From NCBI GenBank assembly GCA_030598355.1, contig JAUVQD010000006.1:1-16435 (forward strand): DNA of 16,435 bases, in the 5' to 3' direction. How positions within the stretch are numbered: position 1 is the first letter of the stretch; each line of letters begins with the position of its first letter. Both the position numbers and the translations under genes were made by a program. This DNA is from Actinomycetes bacterium (lineage in GTDB: Bacteria; Actinomycetota; Aquicultoria; CAJVYJ01; JAUVQD01). The notes beneath the pieces were generated by a model, which was not told where the DNA came from, searched no databases, and saw nothing but the letters and a program-made list of their open reading frames with translations. Of this stretch, positions 7,392 to 14,017 are shown one piece after another.

Positions 7392-8593
7392 GTCGTATAT
7401 AAAGAGTTCAGTTTGACGAAATCGAAACCCAAATCGCAGCCATAGCTGATCGCTTGATGGCTGCCCTGGTTTAGATTAATCCAAATATGAATCTCTTCCG
7501 CTTTCATCTGTTGGCCGAGGGCCGCCAGGTCATAATCGACGGCTTCGCCGGCGCGGATTATTGCCATTCCGTTAATATCTAGCTCAACATCATCGGGATC
7601 AAATTCGGCACCGGCCCGTCCGGCCGCGGCGAGAATTCGTCCCCAATTCGGGTCTTCGCCAAAGAAAGCTGTCTTAACTAAGATTGAGTTTGCGATGGTT
7701 TTTGCCACGCAAATAGCGTCAGTTTCAGTCTTGGCGCCCACTACCTTGTACTCAACTACTTTCGTTGTTCCTTCGCCATCGCGAACAATCATTTTGGCTA
7801 GTGATAAACAAACATAGTCAAGTGCTTCCTGAAAGCGGTGTTTTTCACTGATAGACATTTCAAAATCCCCCGCCGCGCCATTGGCCAGCAGAAAAAAGGA
7901 ATCGTTAGTACTAGTGTCACCGTCAACAGTTATAGCGTTAAATGATTTATTGAGGGCCTCTTTCATATGGATATCGAGATCCTCTTTGTTAACTGGCGCG
8001 TCTGTTGTGACGACCGCGATAGTGGTGGCATGAGGCATTAGATCAGGCGCTATCATCCCGGCCCCTTTCGCGCAACCGCCTATCCAAATGGGGCCACTAT
8101 TAAGTTCAATTTGAACAGCGAGCTGTTTGGGAAACGCGTCAGTTGTCATAATAGCTTCCGAAAAATCCCGGTCGGCTTCGACGCCGGCCGCCGGCTTCAG
8201 ATCTTTTATGCCTACTCGTATTTTCTTGATTGGCAGTGAGTGACCTATGATGCCCGTTGAGGCCAGAAGCACTTTTGAGGGCTTACAGCCAAGCTTTTTA
8301 GCGGTTACGTTTATCATGCTCCAAGCATTCGCTATACCCTCCGGACCTGTGCACGCGTTGGCGTTTCCGCTGTTAATAATAATAGCTTGGCTTTCGGGAC
8401 TAAAGTTTTCTTTGGTGGCCCGAACAGGCGCGGCGGCCACTCGATTTGTTGTGAAAGCCGCAGCCGCGATTGCTGGCTTTTCACTGAAGACAAGCGCCAA
8501 ATCTTTTTTGTCCGCGGCTTTAATTCCGCAGGAAATCCCGGTAGCTGTAAACCCTTTTGGGGCTGATACGCCTCTTGTTGGCACTACTTTCAT
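7388..8593 (-). CDS. argJ: Bifunctional glutamate/ornithine N-acetyltransferase
   Basis: Transfers the acetyl group from N-acetylornithine to glutamate, and in bifunctional members also from acetyl-CoA to glutamate. The precursor cleaves itself before a catalytic threonine into two subunits. The 401 residues show NSGNANACTG (74-83), CAKGAGMIAP (174-183), the cleavage region with Ala189-Thr190, VTTDA, VDGDTSTNDS and a C-terminus ending YTT. The stretch between GMIAP and TTDA is 12 residues, versus about 9 in the textbook form (PNMATML type), so roughly three residues are inserted next to the scissile bond. Absence of argA and argE nearby fits the recycling pathway. Its ATG overlaps the argC stop (ATGA). 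Confidence 0.94.
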   Translation of the reverse strand: MKVVPTRGVSAPKGFTATGISCGIKAADKKDLALVFSEKPAIAAAAFTTNRVAAAPVRATKENFSPESQAIIINSGNANACTGPEGIANAWSMINVTAKKLGCKPSKVLLASTGIIGHSLPIKKIRVGIKDLKPAAGVEADRDFSEAIMTTDAFPKQLAVQIELNSGPIWIGGCAKGAGMIAPDLMPHATTIAVVTTDAPVNKEDLDIHMKEALNKSFNAITVDGDTSTNDSFFLLANGAAGDFEMSISEKHRFQEALDYVCLSLAKMIVRDGEGTTKVVEYKVVGAKTETDAICVAKTIANSILVKTAFFGEDPNWGRILAAAGRAGAEFDPDDVELDINGMAIIRAGEAVDYDLAALGQQMKAEEIHIWINLNQGSHQAISYGCDLGFDFVKLNSLYTT

Positions 8594-9627
8594 GGCATTG
8601 ACCCCATAGTCGTCAGGCCTGTCGTTTCATCGAGACCAAAGATTATATTCATATTCTGAATAGCCTGGCCGGCCGCTCCTTTTACGAGATTATCTAGAGC
8701 TGAAATTGCGGTAATGGTATTCGTCCGTTCATCAATAGCTACTCCGACATGGCAAAAGTTCGTGCCCGAAACCCCTTTAAGTTCAGGAAAAACGCCTTGA
8801 TCCAATATCTTAACGAACGGTTTATCATCATAAAAAGTCCGATAAAGTTCATCAATTTCTTTAATGCTTGTTTCTTTTTTTAGCGACGCTGCGATATTGC
8901 TATATATACCACGCGTGAATGGTCCTAGTTGCGGGGTAAAAACTATCTTTAAAGTCTCTTGCGCCAGGCTGGATAGGCCTTGCTCGATTTCAGGTATGTG
9001 CTGGTGTGTGCCGCCTACTTTATAAGCGGAAACATTGTTCTCGGCCCGACAAAAATGGGTCAGATCCGTCGCGGCACGTCCGGCGCCGGAGACGCCCGAA
9101 AGACAGGTGGCCACAATGGGCTCGCTGATAACTTTAGCGACAACTAACGGCGCGATTGCCAAAATAATGCTTGTCGGATAGCAACCGGGGTTAGCGACCA
9201 ACCGAGCTTTTAGGAGCGCGTCATAATTGAGCTCGCTCAATCCGTTGACGGCTGAGTCAATAATATTTGGTGCGCTATGTGTTTTTTTATACCAACTTTC
9301 ATATACAGATCCGGGGAGCCGAAAATCACCCGAGAGATCAATTATTTTGGCGTCTCCCGCGGCCATTAACTCGGGCACGATGGACATGGCTTGTCCATGC
9401 GGCAGAGCTAAAAAGATCACGTCATTCCCGGAGGCTAAAGTCGGGGAGTATGAAGAAAAAACCATATCGCTTGAGCTGGTTGTATTTGGGTATAGCTCGC
9501 TTATTGAGCTACCTTGCCGACTGGTAGATGTAATAGCCGTCAACTCAACCTTCGGATGACCGCTTAATATGCGAAATACTTCGGCGCCGCTATAGCCCGA
9601 CGCTCCTACAATCGCTGATTTAATCAT
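8590..9627 (-). CDS. argC: N-acetyl-gamma-glutamyl-phosphate reductase
   Basis: NADPH-dependent reduction of acetylglutamyl phosphate to the semialdehyde. The 345 residues are normal for the long type. The N-terminal Rossmann loop GASGYSGAEV (8-17), the catalytic cysteine in NPGCYPTS (Cys149), and the histidine-rich GTHQHIPEIEQ (His208/His210) are visible. It is the first gene of the arginine operon. ATG 9627 is preceded by GAGG at a short spacing, and the 88-base gap upstream holds the operon's likely promoter and ArgR operator. Confidence 0.95.
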   Translation of the reverse strand: MIKSAIVGASGYSGAEVFRILSGHPKVELTAITSTSRQGSSISELYPNTTSSSDMVFSSYSPTLASGNDVIFLALPHGQAMSIVPELMAAGDAKIIDLSGDFRLPGSVYESWYKKTHSAPNIIDSAVNGLSELNYDALLKARLVANPGCYPTSIILAIAPLVVAKVISEPIVATCLSGVSGAGRAATDLTHFCRAENNVSAYKVGGTHQHIPEIEQGLSSLAQETLKIVFTPQLGPFTRGIYSNIAASLKKETSIKEIDELYRTFYDDKPFVKILDQGVFPELKGVSGTNFCHVGVAIDERTNTITAISALDNLVKGAAGQAIQNMNIIFGLDETTGLTTMGSMP

Positions 9628-9652
9628 AGTGCCTCACTGTCACTGTATATAT

Positions 9653-9670
9653 ATTGCAACATTATGCAGA
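9653..9670 (-). promoter_or_regulatory. ARG-box-like operator of the arginine operon
   Basis: On the minus strand this reads TCTGCATAATGTTGCAAT, a near-palindrome with TGCAT and TTGCA half-sites. It has the layout of the 18-bp ARG box (WNTGAATWWWWATTCANW), with the same A-to-C / T-to-G change in each half. It lies just downstream of the -10 element, over the expected transcription start, where a bound ArgR would block initiation. This is an inference from similarity and position. Confidence 0.45.
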
Positions 9671-9671
9671 T

Positions 9672-9699
9672 ATTATACATAAGTTATCGGTCGGGTCAA
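9672..9699 (-). promoter_or_regulatory. Promoter of the argC operon
   Basis: On the minus strand there is a -35 TTGACC (9694-9699), a 16-bp spacer and a perfect -10 TATAAT (9672-9677), followed by the ARG-box-like site and argC. This is the best housekeeping-type promoter in the window. No terminator was seen between pheT and this promoter, so readthrough from pheST is possible. Confidence 0.6.
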
Positions 9700-9715
9700 G
9701 GAAATTCTAAAGGCG

Positions 9716-12118
9716 CTATTCCCTGAGTTCCGCCCCTAGTTCTTTGTGAGCGCGTTTTATTATGCGTTTTTGGATATGAGCGACCTCGTTATCGGTCAAA
9801 GTTCTATCAGAGGCTTGATAGGTCAGACTAAAGGCGATACTTTTCTTACCCCCCGCGATCTCCTCGCCTTTAAATAAGTCAAAAAGGCGAACTTTACGCA
9901 AAAGGGGCGCTCCGGTCTCAATGGCCAAATCACGTATGCGTCTCCAGGGAATGTTTTCATCAAGAACAAAGGCTAAATCTAAAACGACTGCCGGGAATTT
10001 CGGGACATCGACAAAGAGAAGCTCCTCTGTGACTTGTTCAAGCAGTTGCCCAATGGCAATTTGAAAGATATAGACAGGCTGTCTTAGATCAAAATTAGCT
10101 TGGGCTTCCGGGCGCAATGTCCCCGCAAAACCGGCGACTTTATTTCCGGTCAAAAATTCAATTGCTTGGCCCTCCTGAAGCAACCCGTGGTTGGCCGGAT
10201 GAATATGGCAATCCGCAAGTTTAAGTTTTTCACACAGGAGCTCGATTAGGCCTGTGACATTATAGAAACTAGCCTCTACCGCTTCCCGGTTATTCCACGA
10301 AACCGGCGCTACCTCTCCTGTTATAGCTCCTCCAAGCGTCAAGAACTCTTCCGGCTTGACCTTGGCCTGACGGAAGATGTGGCCGATCTCGAAAATACCG
10401 ATATCTTTTTGGCCGCGATTATAGTTGTACGAAACAGTCTTCATCAGACTCGGTATTAGACTTGTCCGCAGCAGGGCCTGATCTTCCGAGAGCGGGTTTA
10501 TGAGCGGCACACCCTTTAATAAAGGATCATCCTTAGGCAGGGCCAGGCGATCAAGCTCGAATTGGCCGATAAAGCTATAATTGACGACTTCCATTAAGCC
10601 GGCTGACGACATAAGAGACCGCAGTTTTTGCACTAGCTTTTGCTGCGGGTTAAGCCCACGATCAGGGTCTGAGCTGGACAATAAGGCCGATTTAATATTG
10701 TTCAAGCCAAATAAGCGAGCGATTTCTTCGATTATGTCAACCTCGCGCTCTAGGTCACCTCGAAAAGACGGTATAGTTATATCTAGTGAATTCTTAGAAT
10801 TAGATTTGACTCCTAGCCCTAAACTCTTAAGCGTCGCCGTCATCATTTTTGTATCAATGTCTGTGCCGAGGATTTCTCGGACCCTATCCGGTCTAAGGGC
10901 TATATGATGGAGAGCCCGGGGTTTCGGATAGTTATCAATGGCTCCGGCAAAGACCCGCCCGCCCGCTGTTTCTGCGATAAGCTGCATTGCCCGGTCGGCG
11001 GCAAAAGTGGCGCCTTCAATATCGATGCCTTTCTCAAACCTTAAAGAAGAGTCGCTGATTAAACCGAGCGATCGCGATGTGCGCCGAATATTTGTCGGCG
11101 AAAAATTAGCCGACTCTAACAACACCTCTTCCGTGGTATCGCTAATCTCACTTTTCAAACCGCCCATTACCCCAGCGAGAGCAAGTGGACCTTGGCAGTC
11201 AGCAATTATCAAATCCTCGGGCTTTAGCTTTCTTTTAATGTGATCAATCGTTTCCAGCTTTTCTCCGGCTTTAGCTTTTCTGACGGTCACGTGTCCGTTC
11301 TTGAGCGCTTGAAAATCAAATGCGTGCAGCGGTTGGCCCGTCTCCATCAAAACATAATTGGTTACGTCAACGACGTTATTGATCGATCTGATCCCGATTG
11401 CCTCCAGCCGCCTTCTTAACCAAAGTGGCGACGGCCCGATCTTGACGTTGTCGATAAAGCGGGCGACGTAGCGAGGGCACATTTCCGCATCCGCAATATC
11501 GACGCGCACCTTGTCGGCTGTGTTTTTATCTATCTCCTTGATCGTGACTTTCGGTAAATGTATGGATGTCCCTGTCAGGGCCGCGACCTCTCGCGCAATC
11601 CCTATGACCCCCATGCAATCCGGTCGATTGGGTGTAATCTCAAACTCCAGCACCCAATCATTAAGGTCAAGTGCTTTTGCTAAAGGGATCCCAACCTTTG
11701 TGTCTTTCGGCAAGACCATAATCCCGGAAGCATTCTCACCGAGCCCAAGCTCTGGTTCGGAACAGATCATCCCATTAGAGACTACCCCGCGAATGCTTGT
11801 CGATTTTATTTCCATTCCATTTGGCATGGTAGCGCCTGGTAGCGCCACCGGTACTTTCTGCCCGGCCTTAACATTAGGAGCGCCGCAGACTATGCCGGTC
11901 TTCTCTCCTGCTATCGCTACTTCGCAAAAATTTAGCCGGTCGGCATCCGGGTGTTTTTCAACCGACATCACTTCGCCGACAACCATTTTGTCGAACTTCG
12001 CGCCCAGGTCTGTTATCGACTCGATCGCGGTCCCGGACAGATCTAATTTGTCCGCCAACTCCTCGATGGACAAGTCAAAATCGACAAATTCTTTTAGCCA
12101 ACCAAGTGTGACTTTCAA
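9716..12118 (-). CDS. pheT: Phenylalanyl-tRNA synthetase beta subunit
   Basis: Beta chain of the alpha2-beta2 enzyme that charges tRNA-Phe. The 800 residues have the full bacterial architecture: N-terminal MKVTLGWLKEFVD, an EMAP-type tRNA-binding domain (about 39-150, with VEKHPDADRLNFC), B3/B4 editing region, B5 domain (about 405-475), catalytic-like core with GIFEIGHIF, and a C-terminal ferredoxin-like anticodon-binding domain (about 706-800). The start is a TTG (12116-12118), which overlaps the pheS stop as TTGA and has an AAGG 8 bases upstream; the N-terminus matches the family at this codon. It is co-transcribed and coupled with pheS. Confidence 0.96.
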   Translation of the reverse strand: MKVTLGWLKEFVDFDLSIEELADKLDLSGTAIESITDLGAKFDKMVVGEVMSVEKHPDADRLNFCEVAIAGEKTGIVCGAPNVKAGQKVPVALPGATMPNGMEIKSTSIRGVVSNGMICSEPELGLGENASGIMVLPKDTKVGIPLAKALDLNDWVLEFEITPNRPDCMGVIGIAREVAALTGTSIHLPKVTIKEIDKNTADKVRVDIADAEMCPRYVARFIDNVKIGPSPLWLRRRLEAIGIRSINNVVDVTNYVLMETGQPLHAFDFQALKNGHVTVRKAKAGEKLETIDHIKRKLKPEDLIIADCQGPLALAGVMGGLKSEISDTTEEVLLESANFSPTNIRRTSRSLGLISDSSLRFEKGIDIEGATFAADRAMQLIAETAGGRVFAGAIDNYPKPRALHHIALRPDRVREILGTDIDTKMMTATLKSLGLGVKSNSKNSLDITIPSFRGDLEREVDIIEEIARLFGLNNIKSALLSSSDPDRGLNPQQKLVQKLRSLMSSAGLMEVVNYSFIGQFELDRLALPKDDPLLKGVPLINPLSEDQALLRTSLIPSLMKTVSYNYNRGQKDIGIFEIGHIFRQAKVKPEEFLTLGGAITGEVAPVSWNNREAVEASFYNVTGLIELLCEKLKLADCHIHPANHGLLQEGQAIEFLTGNKVAGFAGTLRPEAQANFDLRQPVYIFQIAIGQLLEQVTEELLFVDVPKFPAVVLDLAFVLDENIPWRRIRDLAIETGAPLLRKVRLFDLFKGEEIAGGKKSIAFSLTYQASDRTLTDNEVAHIQKRIIKRAHKELGAELRE

Positions 12119-13146
12119 GTGAACTGCCTTAGAAAGCGGAGATCGTTTTCAAAAAAGAGGCGTATGTCGTTAATTCCGTATCTAAGCATGGCGATGCGCT
12201 CAACCCCCATGCCAAAGGCGAAGCCGGTATATTCTTCCGGATCGTAGCCAACATTCTTAAAGACATGCGGATCAATCATGCCGCACCCAAGAATTTCCAG
12301 CCAACCGTTTCCGCCGCAGACCCGGCAACCATCACCTTCGCAAGCAAGGCACGAGACGTCGACTTCGGCGCTAGGCTCTGTATACGGGAAGTAGTGTGGT
12401 CTTAGGCGAACTCGTCGTTCTTTCCCAAATAGTTGGTGTATGAAGGCTTCAAGTGTTCCGATAAGGTGGCCAAAATTGACATCGCGATCGACTGCAAACC
12501 CTTCTATCTGGTGAAACATTGGCGAGTGTGTTGGATCAGTGACGTCGCGTCTAAAAACTCGCCCGGGGGCGACAATGTAAACCGGTGGTTTTTGCTCTTC
12601 CATGACCCTGATCTGAACCGGTGATGTATGCGTTCGCAAGACTGCTTCGCCCGTCTTTACATAGAGCGTATCCTGGAGTGATCTTGCCGGATGCTCCGGC
12701 GGCATATTTAGAGCTTCGAAATTATACCAGTCGAGCTCGACCTCCGGGCCTTCAGCGACCTTGTAGCCCAAACTGATAAAGATGTCGACAATCTCTTCGG
12801 TGATCTGCGTTAAGATATGTGACCCGCCAATTTGCGGAAGCCTCCCCGGCAAAGAAGTGTCGAGGGCTTGAGTTTCAACTTGCTGAGTTAGCTCATCTAA
12901 GCCGAGGCTTTCGGTTTTTTCAGCAATACTTTTATCAATGGACTGCTTAGCTTTGTTGGCGGCTTGCCCGGCTTTTGGCCTTTCTTCTTTCGGAAGCGAA
13001 CTAAGGTTCTTAAGGATCGAAGTTATCTTTCCCTTGCGACCCAAATAAGCGATCTTAAGATCGTCAAGATCACCGGTCGAGCTAGCGTCCTCAATTTTCT
13101 TGAGCGCTTCTTTTTTTATCTTCTCGATTTCTTCCAGACTACTCAC
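12115..13146 (-). CDS. pheS: Phenylalanyl-tRNA synthetase alpha subunit
   Basis: Catalytic alpha chain of the phenylalanyl-tRNA synthetase. The 343 residues are close to the Gram-positive length. An N-terminal coiled coil (about 1-85) that contacts tRNA is followed by the class II core: motif 2 region GRVFRRDVTDPTHSPMFHQIEG and motif 3 region GFAFGMGVERIAML. A CxxC-x4-CxxC cluster (residues 266-277) precedes WLEILGCGM, as in many Bacillota-like PheS proteins. The start is GTG 13146; an in-frame TAA lies a few codons upstream, and AAAGGA is about 12 bases away, so the ribosome-binding site is weakly placed. It follows the lipoprotein gene by 16 bases. Confidence 0.96.
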   Translation of the reverse strand: MSSLEEIEKIKKEALKKIEDASSTGDLDDLKIAYLGRKGKITSILKNLSSLPKEERPKAGQAANKAKQSIDKSIAEKTESLGLDELTQQVETQALDTSLPGRLPQIGGSHILTQITEEIVDIFISLGYKVAEGPEVELDWYNFEALNMPPEHPARSLQDTLYVKTGEAVLRTHTSPVQIRVMEEQKPPVYIVAPGRVFRRDVTDPTHSPMFHQIEGFAVDRDVNFGHLIGTLEAFIHQLFGKERRVRLRPHYFPYTEPSAEVDVSCLACEGDGCRVCGGNGWLEILGCGMIDPHVFKNVGYDPEEYTGFAFGMGVERIAMLRYGINDIRLFFENDLRFLRQFT

Positions 13147-13162
13147 GCTATATTAAAATCCT

Positions 13163-13882
13163 TTAATTGACTCGAGGTAAACCGGCTAGTGACTTTATCT
13201 CTCCGTTTACCGCGTTGCCTATCCCAATCGACCCGCGAGTCGTGACTCCAAATTGCCCGATATCATCCACACCCGTAGCCTTTTGACTCCCTTTTCTCAA
13301 AGAAATTGCCCATACTTTTGATACTGACTGACCGGGCCCAAGCAGACCGCCTGGCTTTCCAGTGACTATCAAAACATCATTATCAAAGGTCGGGTGTACC
13401 AGGCCTAAGTCTGTGATTGTGTCGGTTCGAGCTGATCTGGCGCCGATGTTTTTGACTGTACCCTTTATAGCTATCGCGTCGGTGGCTATGCGTGCCCGCC
13501 CTTCTCCATATCCTTTTGGAAAGAGCGAGGCGGCCTCAATGGTAATTTGAAGAGCCGCGAACCGGCTATTAACATCTAAGACTATCTCCGTTCTGCTGCC
13601 GACTTTTATTATTTCATTCCTGGGCTCTAATGACATCTCTCCCGGGATCTTTTTTTGACTTTCTTTGCCGCTCCAACCGTAGATGCTTTTATGGACAACT
13701 GTCCTAATGCCTGGCTCACCTTTTTGAACCACTTTCGACTCACCTTTTAAGAGAGTCGGATCTGCCTCTTTCACCGTCTTAAACGGAACGAGCTCTGATT
13801 CGGTTGTTTGTCTTACTTCTGTGCATCCCATTGCTAACAGGGCTAAACCAATAATGGCAGCCCAGCGCATGCTTGCCTTCAA
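13163..13882 (-). CDS. G5-domain lipoprotein
   Basis: A 239-residue secreted lipoprotein. The N-terminus MRWAAIIGLALLAMGC is a lipoprotein signal peptide with lipobox LAMGC (lipidated Cys20). Residues about 28-96 resemble a G5 domain: VPFKTVKEADPTLLKGESK, then VVQKGEPGIRTVVHK, GKE and EPRNEIIKVGS. G5 domains occur in cell-wall-associated proteins. The C-terminal part (about 97-239) looks beta-rich, with GTVKNIGARSARTD and GLLGPGQSVSKVWAISL suggesting an immunoglobulin-like fold; this part I do not recognise firmly. The start is TTG (13880-13882), chosen because AAAGGAGA (13891-13898) is 8 bases before it; ATG at 13870 would be about 20 bases away. It is followed closely by pheS and divergent from ppcA. 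Confidence 0.8.
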   Translation of the reverse strand: MKASMRWAAIIGLALLAMGCTEVRQTTESELVPFKTVKEADPTLLKGESKVVQKGEPGIRTVVHKSIYGWSGKESQKKIPGEMSLEPRNEIIKVGSRTEIVLDVNSRFAALQITIEAASLFPKGYGEGRARIATDAIAIKGTVKNIGARSARTDTITDLGLVHPTFDNDVLIVTGKPGGLLGPGQSVSKVWAISLRKGSQKATGVDDIGQFGVTTRGSIGIGNAVNGEIKSLAGLPRVN

Positions 13883-13890
13883 TCCGACGG

Positions 13891-13898
13891 TCTCCTTT
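13891..13898 (-). promoter_or_regulatory. Ribosome-binding site of the G5 lipoprotein gene
   Basis: AAAGGAGA on the minus strand lies 8 bases before a TTG at 13882. It decides for TTG over the internal ATG at 13870, which is too far away. Confidence 0.6.
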
Positions 13899-13903
13899 AA
13901 GTT

Positions 13904-13932
13904 TTGAGCAATCTTAAAAAACCGACTATAAG
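13904..13932 (+). promoter_or_regulatory. Possible ppcA promoter
   Basis: TTGAGC (13904-13909), a 17-bp spacer and TATAAG (13927-13932) make a plausible housekeeping promoter directed at ppcA. Transcription would start near 13939 and leave a leader of about 80 bases. It lies in the divergent gap between the lipoprotein gene and ppcA. It is based on two hexamers only. Confidence 0.35.
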
Positions 13933-13952
13933 ATTAATTGACAATTTAGCGT

Positions 13953-13992
13953 CTGTCCAGTTGCGACAGTGCCTTTTTGTGCTTGTTTTTTT
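13953..13992 (+). other. Stem-loop plus T-runs in the ppcA leader
   Basis: CTGTC (13953-13957) can pair with GACAG (13965-13969) around a 7-base loop. It is followed by T5 (13974-13978) and T7 (13986-13992). The stem is short and the first T-run starts 4 bases after it, so it is at best a weak terminator or attenuator. Its place between the putative promoter and ppcA makes a regulatory role conceivable. Confidence 0.25.
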
Positions 13993-13998
13993 CGCCAT

Positions 13999-14015
13999 GT
14001 TGGGTAAAACTCAAC
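13999..14015 (+). other. Hairpin directly before the ppcA start codon
   Basis: GTTGGGT (13999-14005) can pair with ACTCAAC (14009-14015) with one G-U wobble and a 3-base loop. It ends two bases before ATG 14018. It occupies the place where a Shine-Dalgarno sequence would be, and none is seen. Confidence 0.35.
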
Positions 14016-14017
14016 CT

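Noticed and set aside
12316..12351. CxxC-x4-CxxC cluster in PheS as a possible novel zinc site
   Set aside because: The same cluster before the WLEILG segment is common in PheS of many bacteria, so it is a family feature.
13147..13162. T-box or leader-peptide attenuator upstream of pheST
   Set aside because: Only 16 bases separate the lipoprotein gene from pheS and no T-box sequence or Phe-rich leader peptide is visible upstream.
13933..13960. TTGACA at 13938-13943 as a -35 element for ppcA
   Set aside because: No acceptable -10 hexamer lies 16-18 bases downstream (TTGCGA at the right distance); TTGAGC/TATAAG upstream fits better.
13904..14017. Upstream extension of ppcA from TTG 13904 adding 38 residues
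   Set aside because: The extension has no family similarity and no ribosome-binding site, and it overlaps the likely promoter; ATG 14018 gives the conserved N-terminus.
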